A stretch of DNA of 64,000 nt from an uncultured Gemmatimonadota bacterium (GCA_902826615.1 CADEFN010000007.1:291830-355829), one strand, 5' to 3'; positions 8,425-19,830 are shown, counted from the stretch's first letter. Notes: generated by a model not told the origin, from the letters alone. Program-made: numbers and translations.

Positions 8425-9798
8425 TCACTCTGGCTCCTTGTGTGCCGACGCGTCGCCATCCGACCCACCTTCTGCGCGTCGTTTGAGTTCATTCCACCAC
8501 TGCAACCGCTTGCCGATATCCTTCTCGAACCCGAACGGCCCGGGTTCGTACAACACGTGATCCTTCAGCGCCTCGGGCAGATACTGCTGCGGAATGTAGG
8601 CCTCCGGCACGGCATGCGCGTACTGGTACCCCGATCCATATCCGAGTTCCTTCATCAACGAGGTCGGAGCGTTGCGAATATGCAGTGGCACCTGCTCCGC
8701 CGGATACCGCTTGGCCAGATCGAGGGCGGCCTTCCAGGCCTCGTACACTCGATTGGACTTGGGCGCCGTCGCCAGATACACCGCCGCCTCGGCAATCGCG
8801 AGTTCCCCCTCGGGTGAGCCGAGGACTTCGTACGTGCTCCTCGCCGCCAGCGCAACGGTCAGGGCATTCGGATCGGCCAGGCCCACGTCCTCTGCCGCAA
8901 AACGCACCGTGCGTCGCGCGACGTACATGGGATCCTCGCCCCCCGTCAGCATCCGGGCAAGCCAGTAGAGCGCACCCTGCGGATCACTTCCCCGCAGTGC
9001 CTTGTGGTACGCACTGATGAGATTGTAGTGCTCCTCGCCGCTTTTGTCGTAGCGAGCGGTGCGCAGCTGCATCGCCTCGCGCATCACGTCGACGGTGAGG
9101 TGCCCCCCTTTTCCGACGTGGAGCACGGCTGCCTCGAGCACGTTGAGCGACCGGCGCGCGTCACCGTCCGCTTCGGTGGCCAGCCAGGTGATCGCGGCAT
9201 CGTCGGCCACGATCTCGTCGCTGCCGAGCCCACGGTCGCGGTCCGTCAGGGCGCGACGCAGCAACGCTTCGAGGTCAATGGCGTCCAGTGGCTGGAGGAC
9301 AAACACTCGCGTGCGCGACAGGAGCGCTCCATTCAGCTCGAAGGACGGGTTCTCGGTCGTCGCCCCCACGAGGGTGACAACGCCCCCTTCCACCGCCGGC
9401 AGAAAGGCGTCCTGCTGTCCGCGATTGAAGCGATGGATCTCGTCGACAAAGAGAATGGTGCGTCGGCCCATGTCGAGCCGCTGGCGTGCTTCCGCGAGAA
9501 TCTCACGGACCCGCGAGACCCCTTCGGTCACAGCGCTGAAAGGCACGAACTCGCGATCGGCATAACGCGCGAGCAGGAATCCCAGCGTGGTCTTGCCGGT
9601 GCCGGGAGGACCCCAGAAAATCATGGAGGTCGGCTTTCCCTTCTCGATGGCCTCCCGCAGAGGTTTCCCGGGGGCGAGCAGGTGCCGCTGGCCCACAAAC
9701 TCGTCAATGCTGGCAGGACGCATGCGCGCGGCGAGTGGCTCCGCGCGCGCCGCGGCGGCGAAGAGTGTTCCCACAGCCCCCGTCCCGCGCGTACTCAT
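8425..9798 (-). CDS. rarA: Replication-associated recombination protein A (AAA+ ATPase RarA/MgsA)
   Basis: AAA+ ATPase of 457 residues that acts at stalled replication forks with SSB and RecA. Walker A GPPGTGKTT at 63-71, Walker B ILFVDEIHRF near 115-124, sensor-1 GATTENPSF, then the RarA-specific C-terminal tetramerisation region with SAYHKALRGSDPQGALYWLARML and YPDE-like APKSNR segments. The ATG at 9798 gives the normal N-terminus with the IDEFVGQ motif. It overlaps the upstream 178-aa gene by 4 nt (ATGA) and is followed one base later by the lipoprotein gene. Confidence 0.95.
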   Translation of the reverse strand: MSTRGTGAVGTLFAAAARAEPLAARMRPASIDEFVGQRHLLAPGKPLREAIEKGKPTSMIFWGPPGTGKTTLGFLLARYADREFVPFSAVTEGVSRVREILAEARQRLDMGRRTILFVDEIHRFNRGQQDAFLPAVEGGVVTLVGATTENPSFELNGALLSRTRVFVLQPLDAIDLEALLRRALTDRDRGLGSDEIVADDAAITWLATEADGDARRSLNVLEAAVLHVGKGGHLTVDVMREAMQLRTARYDKSGEEHYNLISAYHKALRGSDPQGALYWLARMLTGGEDPMYVARRTVRFAAEDVGLADPNALTVALAARSTYEVLGSPEGELAIAEAAVYLATAPKSNRVYEAWKAALDLAKRYPAEQVPLHIRNAPTSLMKELGYGSGYQYAHAVPEAYIPQQYLPEALKDHVLYEPGPFGFEKDIGKRLQWWNELKRRAEGGSDGDASAHKEPE

Positions 9799-10331
9799 GC
9801 GCCCCGCGCCACGAGCCGAAGGCGCTCGACGATCAATTGCACGGCGGCCTCCGCCGCCGGCACGGGGCGGAACTCTTCCCGCGACAAGCGCCAGCTGCGC
9901 CGTCGCAACTCCGACACCCGGCGGATCCCCTTCCCTTGCAGGAGATAGAGCCATCGGTCAGTTGCTGCGTACACATAGAGTTCGAGGTTCGCCGTCAGGG
10001 TCACCTGCTCGTCGTCCGCGACCACCGCGATTTCGGTCCCGGCGTGGGCGGCGAGCGGATGTTTGGCCCTCGCTATGGCGTCGCGCACATCGAGGGTCGA
10101 GAGGTCCGCTCCGTCCCATTGCTGCCCAGTGCGCCAGTCGTCCACGGAAAGACGAACGGCAGGTGGCAGATGTTCGAGCGTCGCCAGGAACAACTCCACG
10201 GTACGGTCGGCGTTAGGCAGCAGCTGCGCTTCGAACCACCCGTCGCGGTGCCCGAAGACAAAGCCATCGCCGGCACCACGGAAGTGGTGCCAGATGACCG
10301 ATTCGGGCTGGTTACCGCGGATGAACACCAC
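9795..10331 (-). CDS. Conserved-looking protein of unknown function (178 aa)
   Basis: I do not recognise the family. It has a GTG start preceded by GAGGTGA, 178 codons and an ATGA overlap into rarA. The translation is soluble and mixed alpha/beta. It opens with FIRGNQPESVIWHHFRGAG, has WFEAQLLPN in the first third and ELYVYAATDRWLYLLQGKG near the end, with many Trp and His. No signal peptide, membrane helix or nucleotide-binding motif is seen. It sits 5 nt after the CCA-adding enzyme gene, inside a tightly coupled operon. Codon use looks like its neighbours, so I treat it as real. Confidence 0.7.
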   Translation of the reverse strand: MVFIRGNQPESVIWHHFRGAGDGFVFGHRDGWFEAQLLPNADRTVELFLATLEHLPPAVRLSVDDWRTGQQWDGADLSTLDVRDAIARAKHPLAAHAGTEIAVVADDEQVTLTANLELYVYAATDRWLYLLQGKGIRRVSELRRRSWRLSREEFRPVPAAEAAVQLIVERLRLVARGA

Positions 10332-10336
10332 TCACC

Positions 10337-11644
10337 TCAACCGGAAAACGAAGCCAGCAGCGTGCGCGCCCGCTCCATCAGGAGCTCGCGGGTGTTGCGC
10401 GACGGATCGTCCACCACCCACACCAGCAACCCACGCAGCACCTCACCGAGTTCACGCCCTGCGGGAATGCCAGCGCTTCGCATCAGGTCCTCGCCGTCCA
10501 CCACCAGGTCTGAAATCTCGATCGGATCGCGCCAGGCGCAACGGACCGCACGCCGATAGAACCCCGGCCACCGGACTCGCACAGGCTCAGGGACATTCCC
10601 TTCGGCAACGAGGCTCGCCATGGCGACACGGAGTGCGTCGGCAAAGTCGACACGCCGAGCCTCGGACGCCCATCCCCGAACGACGGGCAAATCGGGGAGG
10701 TCCCCCTGGCCAAGCACAGGCCGAATGCGCCCGGCCACCGTGGCCAGGTGCGCCACTCGGCTGACGTCCCGGTTGGAGAGACGGATATCCGTGAGCAGCC
10801 TTGTGCTCTCGCGTGCCGTCAGACCGCACAGCACGGCCGCCAACCGCACCTGCACTCGCCGCTTCGCAATCCCTTCGACGGCGGAGGCATCGGGCCACCC
10901 CACGGCATCGGCGGCACGCAGCTGCCAGTCAGGCCGGGCATCGAGCACCGGGAGGAGCTCTCGCAACGCGCCGCTGCGCTTCCACAGCAGCAACGACTGG
11001 CTCGCAACGCGCACCTGCTCGAGTGTTTTGACCAGCTCCTGCTGCACCCGTTCTTTTGAGAGGCGGTGCAAGGCGCTGGCGCTGGAGACGGTGGCGCGCC
11101 ACGTCGCGTCGTCGATTTGCAGCCCGAAGCGACCCGCAAACCGCAATCCACGCAACGCCCGCAGCCGGTCTTCCTGCATCCGCTGCGCCGCATCGCCCAC
11201 CGCCCGCAGACGACGGGACCCAAGGTCGCGCTGCCCGCCAAAAGGGTCGTGCAGGCGTTGCTGCGAAGGCGACCAGGCAATGGCATTCACCGTGAAGTCG
11301 CGGCGGGCCAGGTCTTCGTCGAGCGAGGCACCAAACTCCACCTCGGCATGGCGACCATCCGTCTTCACATCATGCCGAAAGGTGGTCACTTCGTGCAGAA
11401 CGCCCTTGTCGTCGAGCACCCCGATCGTGCCGAACTTCTCCCCGACCGGCACGGTTCGCCTGAAGAGCCGACGTACCTGCTCGGGTCGCGCGGCCGTGGC
11501 CAAATCCCAGTCAAGGCTGGGGAGCCCCAGAAGTGCGTCACGCACCGCACCACCGACGCACCAGGTCTCATGGCCTGCCTCTTCGAGTTTGCGCGCGATC
11601 TGCACCACGGCCTCGGGGGGTTCCAGCCTGGCGGTCCCCGTCAT
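10337..11644 (-). CDS. cca: CCA-adding tRNA nucleotidyltransferase / poly(A) polymerase family
   Basis: Class II nucleotidyltransferase of 435 residues. Head domain: GGAVRD at 31-36 and the metal-binding DWD at 45-47, FGT(I)G, then RRDFTVNA and the RRDLG-like flexible loop. Neck: DRLRALRGLRFAGRFG. A helical body follows. It builds or repairs the 3' CCA of tRNAs. Both tRNA genes in this window lack an encoded CCA, which makes a CCA-adding role (rather than polyadenylation alone) likely. The ATG overlaps the asparaginase stop by 4 nt. The C-terminal HD domain seen in some homologues is not obvious. Confidence 0.92.
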   Translation of the reverse strand: MTGTARLEPPEAVVQIARKLEEAGHETWCVGGAVRDALLGLPSLDWDLATAARPEQVRRLFRRTVPVGEKFGTIGVLDDKGVLHEVTTFRHDVKTDGRHAEVEFGASLDEDLARRDFTVNAIAWSPSQQRLHDPFGGQRDLGSRRLRAVGDAAQRMQEDRLRALRGLRFAGRFGLQIDDATWRATVSSASALHRLSKERVQQELVKTLEQVRVASQSLLLWKRSGALRELLPVLDARPDWQLRAADAVGWPDASAVEGIAKRRVQVRLAAVLCGLTARESTRLLTDIRLSNRDVSRVAHLATVAGRIRPVLGQGDLPDLPVVRGWASEARRVDFADALRVAMASLVAEGNVPEPVRVRWPGFYRRAVRCAWRDPIEISDLVVDGEDLMRSAGIPAGRELGEVLRGLLVWVVDDPSRNTRELLMERARTLLASFSG

Positions 11645-12615
11645 CCGTCAAACACGGCGCGCAGTGCATCGCCTGACAGGCCGCTGCCTAACGCCAGCAT
11701 GAGGTCGATCCGCGCCTGCTGCGGACGGCGTGATCCAGTAAAGATGGCGCCAAGCCGCGCGAGATGGCGTCCGCCCCCTTCGTACCCGTACGTCTGTCCC
11801 ACCCGGCCACGCGGCGCGCGTGATGCAACGACCACCGGCACTCCCGCTTCCACACACCGTCCAAGCGCTTCAGCCATGTAGGGTGGCACATTGCCGCGGC
11901 CGAGTGCGGCCACCACGACGCCTTTCGCCGTTTCGCGCGACCGATCGACCAAACGACCATCGGCGCCAGAAAAGGCGAGGACAATGTCCACGGGTTCAGC
12001 GAGTTCGGCCGGCGATAGCACGGGAAGTGGTGGCGGCAGCATGCGGCGGAACACCACTTCGCCGTCGTCGACCACACCCACCGGCCCCAACCCGGGGCTC
12101 TCGAAGGCGTCGAGCATGTGGGTGTGCGCCTTGGTCACGTCCATGGCCGAGAACACTCGCCCATTGAGGACCACGAGCGTTCCGTAACCGCGGGCGTCAT
12201 TGCTCGCCGCCACACGGACTGAGTCGGCAAGGTTCGCCGGCCCGTCCCAGCTCAATTCGCTGGCGTTGCGCATGGCGCCGGTGAAAACAATCGGCTTGTC
12301 CGTCGCGATCGAACGTGTGGCGAGATACGCCGACTCCTCGATGGTGTCTGTGCCATGTGTCACGACAACACCGTCAATGCCGGGGTCGGCTACCAGCGCC
12401 GCCAGCCGGTTGCGCAGTGCCCACTCCCGCGCGACCGACATGTGCGGGCCGGGAAAACGGCCGAACTCCTCGGGACGCAGGTCGGCGATCGTCTCGATGC
12501 CCCGCGCCGACGCGAGAATCTCGCCGAAGCCTAACGCCGGCACCGCGCCACCCGCCGTCGCATCGAACTTCATGGAGATGGTACCGCCGGTGAACACCAG
12601 CGCGATCACCCGCAC
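11641..12615 (-). CDS. ansA: Type I L-asparaginase
   Basis: Type I (E. coli-like) asparaginase of 324 residues, deamidating asparagine to aspartate. The catalytic TGGTIS (9-14) supplies the nucleophilic Thr, and THGTDT (86-91) carries the second Thr-Asp. FTGAMRNASE and DGPANL follow as in the family. I place the start at GTG 12615 (translation begins MRVIALVFTGG) rather than at the longer 12711 frame, because residues upstream run antiparallel to family homology and into the SDR gene. It overlaps that gene by 10 nt and cca by 4 nt. It is cytoplasmic, with no signal peptide. Confidence 0.92.
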   Translation of the reverse strand: MRVIALVFTGGTISMKFDATAGGAVPALGFGEILASARGIETIADLRPEEFGRFPGPHMSVAREWALRNRLAALVADPGIDGVVVTHGTDTIEESAYLATRSIATDKPIVFTGAMRNASELSWDGPANLADSVRVAASNDARGYGTLVVLNGRVFSAMDVTKAHTHMLDAFESPGLGPVGVVDDGEVVFRRMLPPPLPVLSPAELAEPVDIVLAFSGADGRLVDRSRETAKGVVVAALGRGNVPPYMAEALGRCVEAGVPVVVASRAPRGRVGQTYGYEGGGRHLARLGAIFTGSRRPQQARIDLMLALGSGLSGDALRAVFDG

Positions 12616-13361
12616 AGCACACTCCCGCCATTCACGTTCAGAATCTCGCCGGTAATGTGCCGCGCCATCGGGGCGCACAAGAACACGATCGGGGCGGCAA
12701 TGTCTTCGCATGAGGCAATGCGGCCCACCGGGATGGTCCGTGCAATGCGCTCGCGTCCCCCGTCAGCAAACACGTTGGTGCACATCTCGGTGTCGACCCA
12801 GCCCGGTGCCACGCTGTTCACGGTGATTCCGCGACCGGCCACCTCCACCGCCACGGACTTCACGAACGAGATCATCGCTCCCTTGCTGGCCCCGTAGTCG
12901 GCATGAAACGATTCCCCGCGCTGGCCGGCGGTGCTGCTCACCAGCACAATGCGGCCTCCGGTGCCCATGTGTCGCAGGGCCGCGCGCGTGCTGTAGAACA
13001 TGCCGTCGACATTCTCGCGCATGGTGCGAACCCAGCGCTCGTCAGGCATCACGTCGACCGCGAGATCCTCTTCCGGCCAGATACCGGCGTTCCCGACAAA
13101 GAGGTCGATGCCACCCCACGCCTGCGCGACGGTTTCGAAACAGGCGTCCACCGCGGCGCGATCCGACAGCTCAGCCGCCAGCGCGACCGACCGAACTCCC
13201 AGGGCTTCGATCTCCTTGACCATGACCGACGCCTCCGCCGCACGCGATCGGTAGTGCACCGCGACATCGGCGCCGCACTGCGCCAGCAGCCGCGACGTCG
13301 CTCCGCCGATGCCCCGCGAACCACCGGTGACCAGGGCGCGCTTGCCACGCAGGTCGATCAT
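12606..13361 (-). CDS. SDR-family oxidoreductase (FabG-like)
   Basis: Classical short-chain dehydrogenase of 251 residues: cofactor loop TGGSRGIG (12-19), NAG (91-93), catalytic S142/S143, Y156 and K160 (YGASK), and PGWVDTEM after the active site. It resembles 3-oxoacyl-ACP reductases. However, it sits between gmhA and an asparaginase rather than in a fab cluster, so the substrate may be a sugar or another carbonyl compound. ATGA overlap with gmhA upstream and a 10-nt overlap with ansA downstream indicate co-translation. Confidence 0.88.
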   Translation of the reverse strand: MIDLRGKRALVTGGSRGIGGATSRLLAQCGADVAVHYRSRAAEASVMVKEIEALGVRSVALAAELSDRAAVDACFETVAQAWGGIDLFVGNAGIWPEEDLAVDVMPDERWVRTMRENVDGMFYSTRAALRHMGTGGRIVLVSSTAGQRGESFHADYGASKGAMISFVKSVAVEVAGRGITVNSVAPGWVDTEMCTNVFADGGRERIARTIPVGRIASCEDIAAPIVFLCAPMARHITGEILNVNGGSVLCG

Positions 13362-13957
13362 ACCAAGGCCTCCTCGATGACTTCGCAGATCACATGTTCC
13401 AGATGCAGATGCAGCTCCTGAGCGCGATCGGTCCGGTCGGTGGGGATCACCACGGACAGCGTGGCCAGCGAACGCAACGCACCACCGTCCCGTGACGAGA
13501 AAGCAATCACTGGAATGCCAAGGCGCGTTGCCGACTCCGCCGCGCGGAGCACGTTAGGCGAATTGCCGCTGGTGGAGTGGATGATGAGGAGATCGCCAGC
13601 GCGGCCGAGTGCTTCGATCTGTCGCGCAAAAACCTCGTCGAAGCCGAGGTCGTTGCCACCGGCTGTCAGAATGGAGGTGTCTGTGGTGAGGGCAATGGCA
13701 GCCAGCGCACGCCGATTAAGCATGTAACGCACGACATACTCGGTCGCGATATGCTGGGCGTCGGCGGCCGAACCCCCGTTTCCGCAGAAGAGGAGTTTGC
13801 CTCCTCCCTGCAGGGTCTGCCTGACGAGGAGGGCGGCCGCAGCCACCTGATCCGGCAGCACTTCGCTGCTCCGTGCCACGACCGCGGCCAGCTCCGCGAG
13901 GCGCTCCCGCACCCGCGCCGCGACCAGCCCCTTGAAGTCCGGGTTGATATCAGCCAC
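13358..13957 (-). CDS. gmhA: Phosphoheptose isomerase
   Basis: SIS-domain isomerase of 199 residues converting sedoheptulose 7-phosphate to D-glycero-D-manno-heptose 7-phosphate, the substrate of the heptose kinase at 2708. CGNGGSAADAQH (58-69) and HSTSGNSPN form the phosphate site; HLHLEHVICEVIE near the C-terminus supplies the metal-binding His and Glu. The GTG at 13957 (MADINPDFKG) was preferred over a frame starting at 14101, because the extra 48 residues are the shadow of the preceding gene. The start overlaps that gene by 8 nt. Confidence 0.93.
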   Translation of the reverse strand: MADINPDFKGLVAARVRERLAELAAVVARSSEVLPDQVAAAALLVRQTLQGGGKLLFCGNGGSAADAQHIATEYVVRYMLNRRALAAIALTTDTSILTAGGNDLGFDEVFARQIEALGRAGDLLIIHSTSGNSPNVLRAAESATRLGIPVIAFSSRDGGALRSLATLSVVIPTDRTDRAQELHLHLEHVICEVIEEALV

Positions 13958-14711
13958 CGCGACCAACCGTGAACAATTCCCGCAGCCGGTCCCAGATGGA
14001 GCGATGTTCGTGCAGGGGCGGTACCCCCTCGAGCATCTCGTCGTCCAGCAAATGGCGCGGGTTGTTTTCCATGAGGATCTTTGCGTGATGGTCGCCGCCA
14101 ACCTCGTGCAGCCAGAGCTTCACCGTGGCGAGTGAGCGCGCATCTCCGTGGTTGTCACTGGCCAGAATGTCGAGCAGTCCGCTGGCAAGCGCCTTCCGCG
14201 CAAACTCGCCCCGGCTGTTGGAGGCCAGCAGGAGCATGGCGTCGCCCTGGATGATCACACCAATGTCACGCCAGATGTGCAGCCGATCGATGCTGATGCC
14301 GGCGTATCGTTCCGGGTGGGCAAGGACGGGGATGATCCCGCTCGCCCGCAAACGCATCAGCTCATCCGTCGCCGCCGACGTGAGCGGGACACGCTGGAAT
14401 TCCACCAGCACCGCCTTCGAGCCACCTAACGAGAGACGACGATCGGTCAGGTCGGCCGTCGGGTCATCGAGCATGATCTCGAAGCCCTGGTGCAAGCGCA
14501 GACCGGCGGGTGCGTACGACTGCAGTTCCTCTCGCATGACCGCATAGGCCTCAGCCGGAGCATGCGCCGCGCGCGAGGCATCGAGGTGAGGCGTGCACGC
14601 GATATCCGTCACACCCTCGGCGTGCAGGCGCTGCATGACGCGAACCGAGTTCTCCATCGTGCGCGAGCCATCGTCCACACCCGGCAGCAAGTGTGTGTGC
14701 AGGTCGATCAT
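13950..14711 (-). CDS. PHP-family phosphatase (CpsB/CapC/YwqE-type)
   Basis: Metal-dependent hydrolase of 253 residues with the PHP ligands in order: D3, H5 and H7 in MIDLHTHLLPGVDDG, CTPHLD near 40, a Glu in the EFQRVP strand, AHPERY and SDNHG. This arrangement is that of the tyrosine-protein phosphatases that control capsule and exopolysaccharide synthesis (CpsB, YwqE). No BY-kinase partner is in the window, and neighbouring gmhA hints at surface-sugar control. A small-molecule phosphatase remains possible. The ATG at 14711 overlaps the 95-aa gene by 4 nt. Confidence 0.85.
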   Translation of the reverse strand: MIDLHTHLLPGVDDGSRTMENSVRVMQRLHAEGVTDIACTPHLDASRAAHAPAEAYAVMREELQSYAPAGLRLHQGFEIMLDDPTADLTDRRLSLGGSKAVLVEFQRVPLTSAATDELMRLRASGIIPVLAHPERYAGISIDRLHIWRDIGVIIQGDAMLLLASNSRGEFARKALASGLLDILASDNHGDARSLATVKLWLHEVGGDHHAKILMENNPRHLLDDEMLEGVPPLHEHRSIWDRLRELFTVGRGG

Positions 14712-14995
14712 TTGGCCTCCACGATGGAGGCCAGCACGATCATGGCCGCCGCACAACGGTCATCCAGCTGCGTAGGATCGTCTGCCATTTGCTCGATAGC
14801 GTGCGTGACCACCGCATCGGCCGCCAGCAAGTCGAGTGCAGCCTCATGCGAACTGTCCTCGCCTCGCGCCAGCGCCATCGTGACGTCGGCAGCGGTGCGA
14901 ATCAGCACTTCGGGAGAGTGCAACGTCTCGCCGAAATGCTCACGGACACGCGCGCTCAGCCGCGCCGGCACCTGGATGTCTCCCGTGACATTCAT
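14708..14995 (-). CDS. Small protein of unknown function (95 aa)
   Basis: Unrecognised 95-residue, mostly helical, mildly acidic soluble protein. It begins MNVTGDIQVPARLSARVREHFG and is rich in Ala, with no Cys pair, membrane helix or signal peptide except one Cys in DDRCAAAM. It starts 4 nt after alaS and overlaps the PHP phosphatase by 4 nt (ATGA), so it is part of the alaS operon. Its reality rests on this tight packing and on normal codon use. Confidence 0.65.
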   Translation of the reverse strand: MNVTGDIQVPARLSARVREHFGETLHSPEVLIRTAADVTMALARGEDSSHEAALDLLAADAVVTHAIEQMADDPTQLDDRCAAAMIVLASIVEAK

Positions 14996-14999
14996 GGGC

Positions 15000-17753
<2,754 letters not shown>

Positions 17754-17759
17754 TGGCCA

Positions 17760-17765
17760 AATATA
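17760..17765 (-). promoter_or_regulatory. Candidate -10 box of alaS (leaderless start)
   Basis: TATATT on the minus strand, the most AT-rich hexamer of the alaS-ctaA divergent gap (17754-17853). Only 6 nt separate it from the ATG, so a transcript starting the usual distance downstream would begin at the A of the start codon. The -35 region is weak. Confidence 0.5.
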
Positions 17766-17853
17766 GACGGCGCTGAGGTCTGTCCGCAGGCGTTCGGAGA
17801 AGCTCCAAAGGGGGCGCCACACCATTACGATTCCTCAGTCACACCGCGCACCC

Positions 17854-18975
17854 GTGAGCCAGGCTCAATCCTCTCCCCATAGCAACCGCGCTACCCTGCG
17901 CTGGATGGTTGCCACCGCGCTGGCGGTGGTGGTTGCGCTCGTCGTTGGCGGCATCACCCGCCTGACCGAGAGCGGACTCTCCATCACCGAGTGGAAGCCG
18001 GTCTCAGGAGCGCTCCCGCCCCTCAGTCTCGCGGACTGGAATACGGCGTTTCAGCAGTATCTCCAGATTCCCGAGGCCCAGACCGTTCATAAGGGCATCA
18101 CCCTCAGCGAGTTCAAAGCGCTGTTCTGGTGGGAGTGGATCCACCGGAACCTCGCCCGTGTGGTAGGCCTGGTCATCGCGGTCCCCTTTTTCTGGCTCTC
18201 GTTCAAGGGGAGGCTGCGTGGCGCCTTACGCACGCGCCTGGCCTCACTCCCGATCCTTGTTGCGGCACAGGGCGCCCTCGGCTGGTACATGGTGAGCAGT
18301 GGGCTCAGCGGACGCACCGATGTGAGCCAGTACCGACTGGTCGCACACCTCGGCCTGGCCCTCGTCATTTTCGTTGTTGCCGTGTGGACCGCCGCTGAGA
18401 TCGTGGCCCGACAGCGCGTTGCCACAGGGACGCCCGTCGCCGGCGACCGGGCCGCGCTGTTCCTGGCCTCACTCACCTTCGCGACCATCCTCTCTGGCGG
18501 ATTTGTGGCGGGACTCGACGCGGGGCACGTCTTCAACACCTTCCCGCTCATGGGAGGACAGCTCGTCCCGCCGTCGTACGGCCAGCTCGTTCCCTTCTGG
18601 CGCAACTGGTTCGAAAACGCCGGCGCGGCGCAGTTCAATCATCGTGTGCTGGCAACGCTGACACTGCTCCTCACACTGACGCTGACCTTTCGTCGAGCCA
18701 CCACGCCCTCTCGTGGAGCCTGGCGGCTGATAGCCGCCGCCGCCTGCGTCCAGTTTGTCCTGGGTCTGACGACGCTGCTTCTCGGGGTACCAATCGCCGC
18801 GGCCGCCTTCCACCAGCTTGGCGCGGTGGTGCTCCTCACCGCCGCGTTATGGACCGCCGTCGTTCCGGTTCGAGGTCATTCGTCGGTGTTGTCCCCGGCC
18901 ATTCCTCCCAGCACTTCGGCCACCACAGCCGACACCACGGTCGACGCGTATCCACGACGGGCCAGAAAGGCATAG
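17854..18975 (+). CDS. ctaA: Heme A synthase (CtaA/COX15 family)
   Basis: Inner-membrane protein of 373 residues with eight predicted helices, oxidising heme O to heme A for aa3-type cytochrome oxidase. Conserved heme-ligand histidines are visible: H97 in WEWIHRNLARVVG, H165 in RLVAHLGLAL, H263 in FNHRVLA, H320 in AAFHQLGAVVLL. GGITRLTESGLSITEWKPVSG near residue 32 is the COX15 signature. The start is GTG. The last ~33 codons extend beyond helix 8 and lie opposite the 3' end of recX (100-bp tail-to-tail overlap). Confidence 0.93.
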   Translation: MSQAQSSPHSNRATLRWMVATALAVVVALVVGGITRLTESGLSITEWKPVSGALPPLSLADWNTAFQQYLQIPEAQTVHKGITLSEFKALFWWEWIHRNLARVVGLVIAVPFFWLSFKGRLRGALRTRLASLPILVAAQGALGWYMVSSGLSGRTDVSQYRLVAHLGLALVIFVVAVWTAAEIVARQRVATGTPVAGDRAALFLASLTFATILSGGFVAGLDAGHVFNTFPLMGGQLVPPSYGQLVPFWRNWFENAGAAQFNHRVLATLTLLLTLTLTFRRATTPSRGAWRLIAAAACVQFVLGLTTLLLGVPIAAAAFHQLGAVVLLTAALWTAVVPVRGHSSVLSPAIPPSTSATTADTTVDAYPRRARKA

Positions 18976-19604
18976 AGCCGTCGCTTGGCCGTGGCCCTGT
19001 CATAGCTGGAAAGCTGGCTGGCGCGCTTGAGCGCGACCTTGAGCGCCGCCCCTCGCTCATCGAGGCCGATCTCCTCCACAACGTCGCCCACCGCTTCCCT
19101 GGCCTCCTCAGGCTTCACCCCGCGCCGCACGAGCACGGTTTCGAGGCGGCGGCGCGACACCCCACCGCTGATGGCCTTCGAACGCGCCACGTCGCGCGCA
19201 TAGGCCGCATCGTTGATCAATCCGAGCTCGGTAAGCCGAATGATCGCTCCCTCGGCTTCTTCCTTCGTGGCGCCGCGCCGCGTGAGCCCGAGGCGCAGGT
19301 CCCGGGACGACCGCGCTCGCATCGACAACAGCGATACCGCCATGTCGAAGACCTGGAGCTGGTGCGCCGCTTTGGTCAGATCGCGCGCCTCGGCGGGGGT
19401 GAGCTCTCGCCCCACCGCGAGCCGGTAGAGTCCGATGAGCTCCGCCGAGACAACGCCGTCTACCTCCCCGACGGTGAGGAGGTGTCTCGCTCCGCGTGGA
19501 TCGAGACCGCGAAGGGCGCTCACCTTTCCTGGGGGAAACTCCCGCCTCTCGCGCGTCTTTCCGCGTCGGGGCTTTCTTGCCGATTCTCTCGCACCGTCTG
19601 TCAT
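18876..19604 (-). CDS. recX: RecA regulator RecX
   Basis: A 242-residue member of the RecX family of RecA filament modulators. It contains three tandem helical RecX repeats, e.g. LLSMRARSSRDLRLGLTRRG, AIIRLTELGLINDAAYARDVARSKA and RRLETVLVRRGVKPEEA, and ends with a fourth partial repeat (RRLYAFLARRGYASTVVSAVV). A basic N-terminal tail of about 35 residues is unusual. AGGA precedes the ATG. It lies downstream of recA, separated by 226 bp that include a tandem repeat, and its last 100 bp overlap ctaA on the other strand. Confidence 0.88.
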   Translation of the reverse strand: MTDGARESARKPRRGKTRERREFPPGKVSALRGLDPRGARHLLTVGEVDGVVSAELIGLYRLAVGRELTPAEARDLTKAAHQLQVFDMAVSLLSMRARSSRDLRLGLTRRGATKEEAEGAIIRLTELGLINDAAYARDVARSKAISGGVSRRRLETVLVRRGVKPEEAREAVGDVVEEIGLDERGAALKVALKRASQLSSYDRATAKRRLYAFLARRGYASTVVSAVVAEVLGGMAGDNTDE

Positions 19605-19639
19605 GGAGTTCCTGTCACCCGCGTTAGCCCTCTAGCCCC

Positions 19640-19720
19640 GTGCTTCTCGTACTTCTCGTGCTTCTCGTGCTTCTCGTGCTTCTCGTGCTTCTCGTGCTTC
19701 TCGTTCTTCCCGTGCATCCC
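19640..19720. repeat. 9-bp tandem repeat (GTGCTTCTC) between recA and recX
   Basis: Seven near-perfect copies of GTGCTTCTC (19640-19702, one with A for G) followed by two degenerate copies. The array starts 36 bp upstream of the recX ATG and 110 bp after the recA stop. The unit is 9 bp and so keeps any frame; on the plus strand it would read Val-Leu-Leu repeats. I regard it as non-coding. Copy number is likely variable between strains. Confidence 0.92.
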
Positions 19721-19830
19721 AAACGCGAGAGGCCGGAGAGAAGTCCTTTGAGCAACGTGGGGTACCGGGCCCCAACATCCTCAGAGAACAACCCTCCGGC
19801 CCCAATCCCGCTGGACGCCGAACCTGCCGC

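Noticed and set aside
14708..14995. Possibility that the 95-aa frame is spurious
   Set aside because: It fits exactly between alaS and the PHP gene with a 4-nt gap and a 4-nt overlap, which is hard to explain by chance.
19640..19711. Possible CRISPR array
   Set aside because: Units are 9 bp and contiguous, with no spacers and no cas genes.
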